Below, in pieces: positions 52,001 through 61,069 of a stretch of 64,000 bases of DNA. Source of the DNA: JADLAT01 sp964348795. Its GTDB lineage: Bacteria > Pseudomonadota > Alphaproteobacteria > Micavibrionales > Micavibrionaceae. A program made the position numbers and the translations under genes. Location: the NCBI GenBank assembly GCA_964348795.1, contig CAYGDY010000006.1:1-64000 (forward strand), read 5' to 3'. Position 1 is the stretch's first letter. Every line of letters begins with the position of its first letter. The notes under the pieces are model-generated. The model did not search any database. It had not been told where the DNA came from and saw only the letters and a program-made list of their open reading frames with translations.

Positions 52001-52320
52001 CGCTTTGATGGTTTTGTGTTTAGGGCATTGCTTTGTTCCCCCGTTTTCGCGCGGAGGCTGAGGTGTCCACTGAAGGGTGCTTTGGTGTCTTGGCACCTTG
52101 GTCCCCTCTCAATGGCGAGGTGCTCTCGAAGACCCGTGCTTATAAAAATTGTCGCAAATGTTTCATATTTTTAACGAAGTTTTAATACTTTAGGTGTTTG
52201 ATGGTACTTGAGTATTATTTTATTTTTCGTTTGAATGGTTTTGTATTTCTATAATTTGCAAAATTTATCTCAAATGTGATCTAATAAAGATAGAGTGTGA
52301 TAAGCAGGAGCGCGCTATAT
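52001..52320. other. 320-base gap before dotE, likely promoter region
   Basis: No gene is seen. The first half has loosely paired GC-rich segments (GGTGTCTTGGCACC near 52084). The second half is AT-rich and ends in GCAGGAG at 52303 before the dotE start. A TATAAT at 52250-52255 could be a -10 box, without a good -35. A separate transcription start for dotE-dotP-dotN is plausible. Confidence 0.4.
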
Positions 52321-54303
52321 ATGACTCCAAAAATGACATTTCTTTCCAGAGGCCTGTTCTTTGCGGTGCTGGCGCTTGTTTTACAAGCTGTGCCGGCGTT
52401 TGCCATTAATATTACCGAGAGTGCCGCTGTTGCAGACAAGACGTTCAGCGGGGTGGGGGATAATGCCGCCAATGCGATCAGCGATTTGCCCGGGTTGCTG
52501 GCGGGCATTGCCTATTTGCTGGGGATTTTATTTGGGACGCTGGGGATCTTGAAACTCAAGGCCCATGTGGAAAATCCCAATCAGGCCCCCATGAAGGATG
52601 CTGTGATCCGCTTATTGGCGGGGGGGGCGCTCTTTGCACTTCCCATGGTATACGAAGCGATGATCAACACGATCGGTGCGGGAACGGCGACTAAGGCCGC
52701 TGTTTTGAATGAAGTGGCGCTGGGAAAGGTTGGAACCAGTGTTGCGACGTTGGGTGTCAATGATATTGGTCATAGTCTTATTGCCTCCTTGCGGAATTTG
52801 CCCGGGCTGATTGCGGCCATCTCGTACGCTTTGGCTTTGCTCCTTGGTGTTTTGGGGGTTTTGAAGCTCAAGGATCATGTGGAAAACCCTGCCCAGACGA
52901 GCTTACGAAGTGGTATGATCCGGTTTATTGCTGGCGGGGCGTTGTTTGCTCTGCCCATTATTCAAGAAGCGGCCATTAATACTATTGGCGGTGATGGAAC
53001 ATTCGCCATCAGAAATAATACCATTGCCGCCGATATTCTCGGGATGATGGGGAATTTTACAGGCCTTTTTGGGTTTGCACCCAACATTAACGGGATGTTG
53101 ATCACTATTAAATCTTCCCTCTCAGAGTTGCCAGGCGTGATTGCGGCGGTCAGTTACCTGATTGGCGTCCTGCTTGTGCCGCTGGGGGTCTTGAAGATCA
53201 AGGATCATGTCGAAAATCCCGAACAAACCCCTTTGAAAGAAGGTGTGGTGCGTTTGGTAACGGCAGGCGCTCTCTTTGGTTTGCCGACAGTCTATAATGC
53301 CATGTTTACCACGATTGGTGGAGAAGACGGGCTTGGTGTTATCGGGAATGTCACAGCCTTTCTCGGGACACTCGGGTTTTTTTGGTCTTCGTATGCCCGT
53401 ACGATTTGTAATCCGATCGGTGGCATATTACCAGGCGCGACAATGGGGGATTCCCTGTGTACCATTATTTCCCATACAGGGTTGTTTCCTGCTTTCCTGA
53501 CAGCGATTGCTTATGTGATCGGGTTGCTGTTCGGGGTCTGGGGTATCTTCAAGTTGAAAAGTCATGTCCAAAATCCCCAGCAAACAGCGTTGTGGGAAGG
53601 GATTTCCCGTCTGTTTGCGGGTGGTGCCTTTTTTGCCCTGCCTGTGGTGGTGGAAGTGGCCAGAAACACCCTGTCTCCCTTGGGTGCACTTGCTGTGAGT
53701 GCCATTTCTCCCATTTCACGCTATCATGATACTCCGCCTGTTCCGGGTGATCCGTTGGGGCTGGACGGTGTGATGACCACCTTTATGCTGGATGTAATGG
53801 GTCCCCTCCATGTGGTGTTGAATTTCTTTGCCTTTTGTGCTGGAATTATTTTTACCATGATCGGGATTTCTCGGCTTATTAAAAGCGCGCAGGACGGCAC
53901 GCGGGGCCCCGGGGGTTTTGGTACGATTATGACCTTTGCGACAGGGGCGGCGCTCTTATCCTATAACCAGCTGATTACGGCTGTCACGACAAGCTTTTTT
54001 ACCAATCCGCTGAGCCTGACCTATGCCACCATGCAATATACGACAGGGATGAATGCGGCGGAAACCGATGCGGCGCATAATGTGATTACCGCCATTGTAC
54101 GCTTTGTATTAATTGTTGGCCTTTTTAGTTTCGTTCGTGGTATATTTATAATAAGAAGTGCCGCAGAAGGCAATCAACAGTCTTCGATCATGGCGGGTCT
54201 CACCCATATTGTTGCGGGTGTGCTGGCGGTGAACGTAGGTCCCTTGTTAAACGCAGTGCAAGAGTCACTGGGTGTCACGGGATTTGGTATCGCATTTTCG
54301 TAA
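52321..54303 (+). CDS. dotE: Giant DotE (IcmC)-like multi-repeat membrane protein
   Basis: The gene takes the icmC position but encodes 660 residues, against roughly 200 in Legionella. A signal-like helix is followed by at least four units of about 70 residues, each with the pattern LPGLLAGIAYLLGILFGTLGILKLKAHVENP, then L-ALFALP and TIG. The first unit covers about 52471-52690, the second 52776-52990, the third 53110-53320 and the fourth 53464-53670. Unit five (PLHVVLNFFAFCAGIIFTMIGISRLI) and a last diverged part are closer to IcmC. The next gene, dotP, is a single copy of the same unit. Tandem duplication is likely. Confidence 0.75.
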   Translation: MTPKMTFLSRGLFFAVLALVLQAVPAFAINITESAAVADKTFSGVGDNAANAISDLPGLLAGIAYLLGILFGTLGILKLKAHVENPNQAPMKDAVIRLLAGGALFALPMVYEAMINTIGAGTATKAAVLNEVALGKVGTSVATLGVNDIGHSLIASLRNLPGLIAAISYALALLLGVLGVLKLKDHVENPAQTSLRSGMIRFIAGGALFALPIIQEAAINTIGGDGTFAIRNNTIAADILGMMGNFTGLFGFAPNINGMLITIKSSLSELPGVIAAVSYLIGVLLVPLGVLKIKDHVENPEQTPLKEGVVRLVTAGALFGLPTVYNAMFTTIGGEDGLGVIGNVTAFLGTLGFFWSSYARTICNPIGGILPGATMGDSLCTIISHTGLFPAFLTAIAYVIGLLFGVWGIFKLKSHVQNPQQTALWEGISRLFAGGAFFALPVVVEVARNTLSPLGALAVSAISPISRYHDTPPVPGDPLGLDGVMTTFMLDVMGPLHVVLNFFAFCAGIIFTMIGISRLIKSAQDGTRGPGGFGTIMTFATGAALLSYNQLITAVTTSFFTNPLSLTYATMQYTTGMNAAETDAAHNVITAIVRFVLIVGLFSFVRGIFIIRSAAEGNQQSSIMAGLTHIVAGVLAVNVGPLLNAVQESLGVTGFGIAFS

Positions 54304-54374
54304 AGGCCTTGAGCAGCCCGTATGAAAATGTGTTTTGTAAAGTGAGTGAAACTGAATGGTAAAGGAGAAAAACC

Positions 54375-54818
54375 ATGTTGAACAAGACGAAAAAAACATA
54401 CTATAAGCTTGGCGTAATGATGACAATGGCGATGAGTGTCGGGTTTGTGCCTGATGCGTTTGCGACCGTTGTGGGTAAAGCAGGGGGTGGGGCGGATGCT
54501 TCCACGACCCAGTTTACCTGGAGTTCGATCGGCGATAACATTATCAACGCGATTTCCGACATTCCTGGTCTTCTGGCCGCGTTGTCCTACATGTTCGGGG
54601 TGCTTTTGGGTACGCTGGGCGTGATGAAAATCAAGGATCACGTGGAAAATCCATCCCAGACGCCGTTGAAAGACGGGGCGATCCGTCTGGCGGCAGGTGG
54701 GGCGTTGTTTGCCCTCCCCATCGTCTTTGAATCCATGATCAACACCGTTGGTAAAGGGACTGCCACAAAAGCGACAGTTCTGAACAAAGTGGACTATAAG
54801 ACGAATGCAGGGACCTAA
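54375..54818 (+). CDS. dotP: Type IVB secretion membrane protein DotP (IcmD)-like
   Basis: This 147-residue protein starts at an ATG preceded by a strong AAAGGAG. It has a signal-like segment, then one repeat unit NAISDIPGLLAALSYMFGVLLGTLGVMKIKDHVENPSQTPLKDGAIRLAAGGALFALP. That unit is almost the same as unit 1 of the dotE protein. Its place between dotE and dotN and the small size fit IcmD. It ends by overlapping dotN by 14 bases. Confidence 0.82.
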   Translation: MLNKTKKTYYKLGVMMTMAMSVGFVPDAFATVVGKAGGGADASTTQFTWSSIGDNIINAISDIPGLLAALSYMFGVLLGTLGVMKIKDHVENPSQTPLKDGAIRLAAGGALFALPIVFESMINTVGKGTATKATVLNKVDYKTNAGT

Positions 54819-55539
54819 TTTGGGCCAGTATCCTGTCACATTGGGGGTTTTACGGCCCCGTACAGGATCCCAGAAAGCAAATACGGGAGGAGTCGGCGTG
54901 TCTGGCTCCTCCTTTCTTTTGCCTGAAAAGATACCGGCAGAGATCAAACAAAAAATTTTCGAGCGCGACCAGCATGTGTGTCAGTGTTGCGGCTTTCAAT
55001 CCAAGAAATATCAGGAAATTCTCCCCAAAAACGGCAATGCGGGGGATACGGCGCCGGCCAATCTTTTGACGGTGTGTTTTTTCTGCTATCAGTGTTTTTA
55101 TCTGGATTCCGTGAGCGCTATGCGCTCCGGCGTGTTAATCTGGTTGCCGGAAATCGAGCAGACCATTTTGCATCATCTGGTGCGGGCTATTTATGTGGCG
55201 CGTATCTCTCAGGGCCCTATTGCGGAATCTGCCCGCAAGGCGCTGGATATCCTGATGGGGCGGCGGGAGGAAGCCAAAAAACGGATTTTGACTGATGACC
55301 CTTATATTTTGTCCACGGTCATGCGGGATTACCTGATGGAAAATCATTATGCCATGAAGGATAAAAAATTGGCAGGGATCAGGCTCCTGCCGTTGGATCG
55401 GCGGATCATCAAGGAAGCGGATCTGGAGTTCAACCAATTCCCGCAAATTCTGGCGTACTGGCGCTCCAAGGAGGGTCCTTTTTCCGGAAAAACCCCCCCG
55501 CAATGGATTGCCCTGACGCGCAAATTATTGGTAGTATAG
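54805..55539 (+). CDS. dotN: Type IVB coupling adaptor DotN (IcmJ)
   Basis: DotN is a zinc-containing, HNH-like protein that bridges the DotL coupling protein and DotM. The 244-residue protein has an HNH-type arrangement IKQKIFERDQHVCQCCGFQSKKYQE and LTVCFFCYQCFYLD, giving zinc cysteines near residues 59, 62, 91 and 94. Then come helices LRPARKALDILMGRREEAK-like (ARKALDILMGRREEAK seen). It starts within dotP. The last codons and the TAG stop lie in the left end of a palindromic element (55530), which may have replaced the original end. Confidence 0.88.
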   Translation: MQGPNLGQYPVTLGVLRPRTGSQKANTGGVGVSGSSFLLPEKIPAEIKQKIFERDQHVCQCCGFQSKKYQEILPKNGNAGDTAPANLLTVCFFCYQCFYLDSVSAMRSGVLIWLPEIEQTILHHLVRAIYVARISQGPIAESARKALDILMGRREEAKKRILTDDPYILSTVMRDYLMENHYAMKDKKLAGIRLLPLDRRIIKEADLEFNQFPQILAYWRSKEGPFSGKTPPQWIALTRKLLVV

Positions 55540-55752
55540 CTCTAGTCCCTCCGAAGAAGAATGATACACAGGATCGTCACCCCCGCCGCTTGGCGAAAGC
55601 CAAGCTGAGAGTGCGGGGGTCCAGAAGATGCGAGCGGCAAAAGCCGCTCCCGTTATGGATCCCGTGTGTGCGAATTTTTCTTCGCAAAAGGCCCACAGGA
55701 TGACGGAAAATGTACTCTTCTTATTCGGGAAGGACTAGGGCGCTATACTACC
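55530..55752. repeat. Palindromic element with 11-bp terminal inverted repeats after dotN
   Basis: Left end GGTAGTATAGC (55530-55540) and right end GCTATACTACC (55742-55752) are perfect inverted repeats. The next parts are still similar (CTCTAGTCCCTCC against a reverse-strand CCTAGTCCTTCCC). Inside is a GTCACCCCCGC...GGATCCC motif seen in other dispersed repeats. It has no coding capacity. It supplies the end of dotN and lies upstream of dotO. Confidence 0.7.
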
Positions 55753-55929
55753 AAGACATGAAAAACACCCACGGGATGACGGACGATGGTTTGTTCTGAT
55801 TTGACATGACCCAGACATTTGGAATCACCTTCATTTTCCAAGGGATATTCTTGTGAGAGGATATTCATATTGTGTATTGTGTGATAGAATCACAAACCGG
55901 AATATCAAGAAAGCGATAGTGATCCCCTT
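55540..55929. other. Gap between dotN and dotO
   Basis: It is filled mainly by the palindromic element above. A short AT-rich stretch (55753-55929) follows with a smaller related motif (CACCCACGGGATGACGG) at about 55770. The dotO start has only a weak ribosome-binding site. A dotO promoter may lie here, but no clear one is seen. Confidence 0.5.
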
Positions 55930-58900
55930 ATGAATGCCCTCCAGAAAATACTCATTCCTTTTCAAAAAGCGCTCCGGCAATCTGTGTCGTCCTTTATCAA
56001 CCTCGAAACGATGGATAATGCGACGACTCTGGTTGCGATAGACGGCTCTTTGGTTTCCTATGTCAAAATCGAGGGAAGCCGGCAAATTATAGGAGAAGAG
56101 GAATTCAACAATATTGTCGAGTCCGCAACGATTAAAGTGGGGGCACGATTTGACAGGCTGGGGCATGCGCTTCAGGTATATTTTGTCAGGGATCCTGGCC
56201 GGATCAAGGCACAGCTTGAGGCGCTGGTGCGCCCGAGCCGGCTTTCTGCAGAAAGTATCGGTCTTGAGATCGAGGATTTGCTGGACGAGCGCATTCGACA
56301 CCTCCAGCGCTTTTTAAGTGCGGAAGAGGCGTTTTTTGTACTCTGGACACGACCCAGTGCGCTGACAAAATCGGAAATTACCCGCTTGGCGAAAGAAAAA
56401 AAGGATCCTGCGAAAAAATGGGTGGCGGCCTCCACTTCACAATACCCGTTTGCCGCGCTTGATCCTTTGCGAACCCGTCATAAATCCTTTACCAATGCGA
56501 TTACGGGTGCGCTGGACGAGCTGGGGATCAGCTCCAATCTGCTGGAAGTTCATAAAGCTTTGAATTTAATACGTATTAATATGTTCCCCGAGCGTGTGAA
56601 CGAAAATTGGAAAGTGTGTTTGCCCGGGGATCCGATTTCACCCCGTGCCCCGACCAGCAAAAACGATCTTTCGGATATTTTGTGGCCCAGTATTCCGACC
56701 CAGCTTGTTGCAGGGGATGCAAAAATATTGGGCAAGGCGATATGCCGGATCGGCAATACATTGTGGGCTGGCGGAGATATGGTGATCGGGCCACAGGATT
56801 GTACGCCCTTTCCCGTTCTTCTCAACAGATTGGTGGAGGCCGATATTCCGTTCAGAATTTCCTTCCTGATCGAAGGGGGCGGTGTATATGCCACGCAGTT
56901 CCGGACTTTTATGGCGACATTGATGGGGGTAACCAATGCCGCAAATAAACAAATCAAGTACTCTTTGGAAGGTCTGCAAAAACTGGCACGGAGCGAACCC
57001 GTTGTCAGGGTGCGTGTCTCTTTTGCCACATGGTGTAACCTTGAAGAAAAAGACGAAATCCAAAATCGTCTTTCGATTGTATTGCAGGCGATCGAAAGCT
57101 GGGGCTATTGTCAGGTCAGTGAATTTTCAGGGGATCCCTTGGATTGTATCATGTCGTCTGCCATGGGGATTCATTGCGGGGGAACGGCTCCCACGGGCAT
57201 TGCGCCCATGCGGGAAATTATGAAACTCTTGCCGTGGCAAAGACCGTGTAGCCCCTTTACCCAAGGGGGAGCCATGTTGTTCCGGACCCCCGATGGGAAG
57301 GTGTGGCCATACCAGACGGGCACAAACATCACTACAACGTGGTTTGACTTGATTTTTGCGCAACCGGGCGCAGGAAAATCAGTTTTGCTCAATACGCTCA
57401 ATCTGGGCACCTGTTTTTCGCCAGGTCTGAGCAAGCTTCCTTATGTGGCTGTGATCGATATCGGGCCGTCCTCTTCGGGGCTGGTGTCGTTGATTCGGGA
57501 GGCCCTGCCCTTGAACCGTCAGCATGAAGCCGCCTATTACCGGCTACAGATGGCGCATCAATACGCAATCAATCCGTTTGATACGCAATTGGGGTGTCGT
57601 GCGCCGCTCATTGACGAACGGAGCTATCTGGTCGAACTGCTCACATTGCTTTGTACACCGCCAGGCTTTGAAAAACCGTATGACGGGATGCAACAACTGG
57701 CGGGGCTGGTTGTCGATGAAATGTATCGCTGGCGGGATGACAAAGCCGCCAATGCCGAGCCGCGCCCTTATTTACCGCGGCTGGAATCCGATGTGGATGA
57801 AGCGCTTCAGAAATTCAATGTGCATTTACCGGCCGACCCCTACTGGTGGGATATTGTCGATAAAATGTTTGATCTGGGGCAGTATCATGTCGCCAATCTG
57901 GCGCAACGCCATGCGGTGCCAACGCTCAGTGATGCGATTACGGCGTCCCGCCGCCCGCAGATTCGTTCCCTGCTTGAAGAAACATCCGTGGGATTCAGTA
58001 CAGAGACCGTAATCAATGCGTTTGAACGGATGGTGACATCGTCCATTCGGGAATATCCCATTTTATCTTCTGTCACGCAGTTTGATATTGCCGATGCGCG
58101 GCTGTGTTCCCTTGATTTGATGGATGTGTGTCCGCAAGGAGATGAAACGGCTGATAAACAAACAGGGATCATGTACATGCTGGCCCGCCATGCGCTGGTC
58201 AGGAGCTGGTGGATGGGACAGGAGGCGGTCCAGTATGTGCCGGAGCGCTATCGTGAATACCATGCGCTTCGCATACAGGAAGTTTCCGAAAGCCCCAAAC
58301 GGCTTTGTTATGATGAATTTCACAGAACCAGTAAATCCCATTCTGTGCGTTCGCAGGTTATTCGGGACGTGCGGGAAGGCCGGAAACGGGGTGTCCAGAT
58401 TGTCTTGACCTCACAGCTTCTGGAAGATTTCAGTAAAGACATGGTGGATCTGGCCACAGGGGTTTGGGTTCTGGGGACGGCCATCTCTGACAAGGCGGTG
58501 GATGATGTGCAGGAGCGCTTTGGTCTTTCGGAAACAGCGCGCCGGATCATCCGTAACAAACTCACAGGTCCCAAGGCTATCGGGGCGCCATGCCTGCTGG
58601 TTTTAGGCTCCACAGACGGGCGCTATGAACAGCATTTATATAACACGCTGGGTCCTATCGAGCTCTGGGCGCTTTCGACATCTTCCGAGGATGTTGCCAT
58701 CCGGAACAGGTTGTATAACAAGCTGGGGGCTGGACGGGCGCGCCAGATGCTTGCGGCATCCTATCCTTCGGGGAGTGCAAGAAACGAGATCCGGCGGCGC
58801 GTTTTGTCCCGTAGCGATCAGGGTGATACCCGTTCGAGTATGATCAGTGCCATTATAGAGGAAATAGTCGAAGAGTTGGTCAAGGAGAGCAAGGACTCTC

Positions 58901-58947
58901 AGAAGAAAAATACAACCCAGAGAATTAAAATTCTTGCAACACATTAG
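55930..58947 (+). CDS. dotO: Type IVB secretion ATPase DotO (IcmB)
   Basis: DotO is the VirB4-like inner-membrane-associated ATPase that docks DotB. The protein has 1005 residues, as in Legionella. Walker A FAQPGAGKSVLLN is near residue 478-488. The Walker B region LCYDEFHRT (Asp-Glu) is near residue 795, followed by REGRKRGVQIVLTSQLLEDF. N-terminal sequence has the IcmB-type FINLETMDNATTLVAIDGSLVSYVKIEG. It is the last of the recognisable dot genes here and is followed by an unknown gene after 16 bases. Confidence 0.96.
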   Translation: MNALQKILIPFQKALRQSVSSFINLETMDNATTLVAIDGSLVSYVKIEGSRQIIGEEEFNNIVESATIKVGARFDRLGHALQVYFVRDPGRIKAQLEALVRPSRLSAESIGLEIEDLLDERIRHLQRFLSAEEAFFVLWTRPSALTKSEITRLAKEKKDPAKKWVAASTSQYPFAALDPLRTRHKSFTNAITGALDELGISSNLLEVHKALNLIRINMFPERVNENWKVCLPGDPISPRAPTSKNDLSDILWPSIPTQLVAGDAKILGKAICRIGNTLWAGGDMVIGPQDCTPFPVLLNRLVEADIPFRISFLIEGGGVYATQFRTFMATLMGVTNAANKQIKYSLEGLQKLARSEPVVRVRVSFATWCNLEEKDEIQNRLSIVLQAIESWGYCQVSEFSGDPLDCIMSSAMGIHCGGTAPTGIAPMREIMKLLPWQRPCSPFTQGGAMLFRTPDGKVWPYQTGTNITTTWFDLIFAQPGAGKSVLLNTLNLGTCFSPGLSKLPYVAVIDIGPSSSGLVSLIREALPLNRQHEAAYYRLQMAHQYAINPFDTQLGCRAPLIDERSYLVELLTLLCTPPGFEKPYDGMQQLAGLVVDEMYRWRDDKAANAEPRPYLPRLESDVDEALQKFNVHLPADPYWWDIVDKMFDLGQYHVANLAQRHAVPTLSDAITASRRPQIRSLLEETSVGFSTETVINAFERMVTSSIREYPILSSVTQFDIADARLCSLDLMDVCPQGDETADKQTGIMYMLARHALVRSWWMGQEAVQYVPERYREYHALRIQEVSESPKRLCYDEFHRTSKSHSVRSQVIRDVREGRKRGVQIVLTSQLLEDFSKDMVDLATGVWVLGTAISDKAVDDVQERFGLSETARRIIRNKLTGPKAIGAPCLLVLGSTDGRYEQHLYNTLGPIELWALSTSSEDVAIRNRLYNKLGAGRARQMLAASYPSGSARNEIRRRVLSRSDQGDTRSSMISAIIEEIVEELVKESKDSQKKNTTQRIKILATH

Positions 58948-58963
58948 AATATCGTGAAATTCC

Positions 58964-59596
58964 ATGGATGATACTCAGGACAAAGATCTTTATACCGCTG
59001 AAGTCATGGACAGGGTCGAACGGAGACTTTTGAAAGAAAAAGCGCGGGCCGAGACGGAAGCACAAAAAGTAAAAATAAAGAAAGAAATCGATACAACCGT
59101 TCTGCAACAAAACATTTCCGATAAAAAGAAAACCAAACGTAAAAAAATACTGATATCCGGTATTGCCGGTGTTGTTTTGATTTTTGTTTCCCTGATTTTA
59201 ATCTCGATTTTCACGCCACGCCGAGTCAGTCTGGAGTATGACGTATGTGGAACGTTTTTAGAAAATACGCTCAGGTTTCCAACCGAGTTACGGATCAGTA
59301 CAGTCGAGGATACCGATACCTTTACGCGGATCTGGTATACGCAAGTCGATGCATTCGGGGCTTACAGAATGGAATATATCCAGTGTTTCTGGAAGCAGGA
59401 TGCCAATCAAAACTGGGTTTTTGATAAAATTGTGATGAACAAGCGGGATGTGGATCCCCGTGTGGTTGAGAAATTCAACCGGATTATCCCGATGTTGCTG
59501 GAGCATCCGCCGAATCTTGTCTGGCCCGAAAAGATGCCCGATCGTTTGGAAGATCTGAAATTTGATCCGGACTCCTTGAGAAAGAGCATTCTTTAA
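58964..59596 (+). CDS. Membrane protein of unknown function after dotO
   Basis: This 210-residue protein has a highly charged cytosolic start that looks like a coiled coil (DRVERRLLKEKARAETEAQK), one membrane helix (ILISGIAGVVLIFVSLILISIF, residues 62-84) and a soluble periplasmic domain with CGTFLENTLRFPTELRIS and FWKQDANQNWVFDKIVMNKRD. I do not recognise it. It lies 16 bases after dotO in the same direction, so it is probably in the same operon and an added component of the secretion system. It is convergent with trpF, overlapping by four bases. Confidence 0.7.
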   Translation: MDDTQDKDLYTAEVMDRVERRLLKEKARAETEAQKVKIKKEIDTTVLQQNISDKKKTKRKKILISGIAGVVLIFVSLILISIFTPRRVSLEYDVCGTFLENTLRFPTELRISTVEDTDTFTRIWYTQVDAFGAYRMEYIQCFWKQDANQNWVFDKIVMNKRDVDPRVVEKFNRIIPMLLEHPPNLVWPEKMPDRLEDLKFDPDSLRKSIL

Positions 59597-60228
59597 TTGT
59601 TGCGGACGGCCTGTATGAAGGCTCTGATTTTTTCACAGTTTTTTTGTCCTGGCGCGTCCTCTACGCCCGATGAAACATCCACAGCAGTAGGCGTGAGTTG
59701 TGCAAGAGCCTCCCCTACATTTTCTGGTGTGAGGCCGCCGGAAAGCATCCATGGTTTTTGAAACGGTGTATTGTGTAATAAAGACCAGTCAAAACGGTGA
59801 CCTGTCCCGCCTGGCAAGGGGCTTTGTTCGGGTCTGGAATCAAAGAGGAGCCAGTCTGCCACGCTTTCATAAGCCCTGACAGGGATAAGGTCTTGCGCAT
59901 TTTTGATACGCAGGGCCTTGATAACCGGACAATGAAAACGGGTTTTGATCTCCCGTACACGCGCGGGTGTTTCATCGCCGTGAAGCTGGATCATCTCAAG
60001 GCCTGCCAGACCTATGGTGCTTTCGAGTGTTTCGTCATCGGGGTCTACAAACAGGCCTACGCTCCGGACGGTAGATGGCAGTTGCCGGATCAGGTTCCCC
60101 GCGTTTTGCGGGGAGATGGCGCGGGGAGATGGCGGATAAAAGACAAAGCCGACATACCGCGCTCCGCCTGTGACGGCAGTGCGCAGGGTGTCTGGTGTCG
60201 TCAGGCCACAGATTTTAACGTCAGTCAT
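59593..60228 (-). CDS. trpF: Phosphoribosylanthranilate isomerase
   Basis: TrpF catalyses the Amadori step of tryptophan synthesis. The (beta/alpha)8 motifs are present: VKICGLTTPDTLRTA with the catalytic cysteine, VGFVFYPPSPRAISP, QLHGDETPARV, WLLFDSR with the catalytic aspartate, and GGTGHRFDW. PWMLSGGLTPENV precedes the end VDVSSGVEDAPGQKN. The length of 211 residues is normal. It starts eight bases before the stop of an upstream membrane-protein gene. Confidence 0.95.
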   Translation of the reverse strand: MTDVKICGLTTPDTLRTAVTGGARYVGFVFYPPSPRAISPQNAGNLIRQLPSTVRSVGLFVDPDDETLESTIGLAGLEMIQLHGDETPARVREIKTRFHCPVIKALRIKNAQDLIPVRAYESVADWLLFDSRPEQSPLPGGTGHRFDWSLLHNTPFQKPWMLSGGLTPENVGEALAQLTPTAVDVSSGVEDAPGQKNCEKIRAFIQAVRNN

Positions 60229-61069
60229 GCCGGTTGATCTGGTGCACAGACAAGGTGGAGACTTCTTTATGGGCTTCGGCTTTGTTTTGCATGGCGTGCA
60301 TGTAATAGTTCGACAAGGCCGTGACCCCGATGATGGTGAGCAGAGGTTGGAAATACAGCGCCATCGGCAGTTGGATCAAAAAGACCACCAGATGAAAGAG
60401 CGGGCCGGTTCCTGATGTTATGAAGGCCATAGAGGCCATGACTGCGAAAACAACAAGGATGTATGCGAGCAATAAAAGCCATAATTTGGCCGAAGCGCGA
60501 ATACCTGTTGCAATGAGTTTCCACAGATACCCCTTTGTCAGGCGAAAAGATTCCCTGAAGGTGATGGCATTATCAACCGCCTTGGCTGGAAAATAAAAGC
60601 TGAACTTATAGCCAAAATAAAAAACGCTCCCAAGCGCGAGGATCACGCTCAAGAAAATCCCGACGGGTCCCAGAAAAACCCCGGGGAGCATGGCAACAAT
60701 CATTATCAGAAAAAGACCGATACCCAGCACAATTCCCATGCCCAGAAAGGCCAGTTCATGTTTTTTGGGCTTCAAGGGGTTCATGGGCGTAAAGTTTTCC
60801 GGCCCGTGAATGACCACGCGGTGCCAGTCAATCACAAGGGCGGTGTAAAAATAGCTCGAAAGGAGGCTTCCAATCCCGCTTTGTGGTGTATGTTCGCCTT
60901 CCTGCGGCAGGACAAACGCATCCAAGACCGCATCTAAAAACAACAGACCGACAATAAACGGCATGAGGGGTTTCATGATCTGCCAGAAGATCGGCATGTT
61001 GTCCTCGATAAAAATCCGGATATTGCGCGAGGTTTCCTTGGTGCGGTAGGTGGGGGTGAAATGGGTCAT
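60221..61069 (-). CDS. Polytopic membrane protein, unknown function, between pyrF and trpF
   Basis: This 282-residue protein has about five to six hydrophobic helices, including MPFIVGLLFLDAVLDAFVL, MGIVLGIGLFLIMIVAML and ILVVFAVMASMAFI. It lacks catalytic motifs. I do not recognise a family. A YIP1/DUF975-like or glycerophosphoryl-type integral membrane protein is possible. It overlaps pyrF at its start (four bases) and trpF at its end (eight bases), so it is co-translated with two nucleotide and amino-acid synthesis genes. Confidence 0.72.
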   Translation of the reverse strand: MTHFTPTYRTKETSRNIRIFIEDNMPIFWQIMKPLMPFIVGLLFLDAVLDAFVLPQEGEHTPQSGIGSLLSSYFYTALVIDWHRVVIHGPENFTPMNPLKPKKHELAFLGMGIVLGIGLFLIMIVAMLPGVFLGPVGIFLSVILALGSVFYFGYKFSFYFPAKAVDNAITFRESFRLTKGYLWKLIATGIRASAKLWLLLLAYILVVFAVMASMAFITSGTGPLFHLVVFLIQLPMALYFQPLLTIIGVTALSNYYMHAMQNKAEAHKEVSTLSVHQINRHD

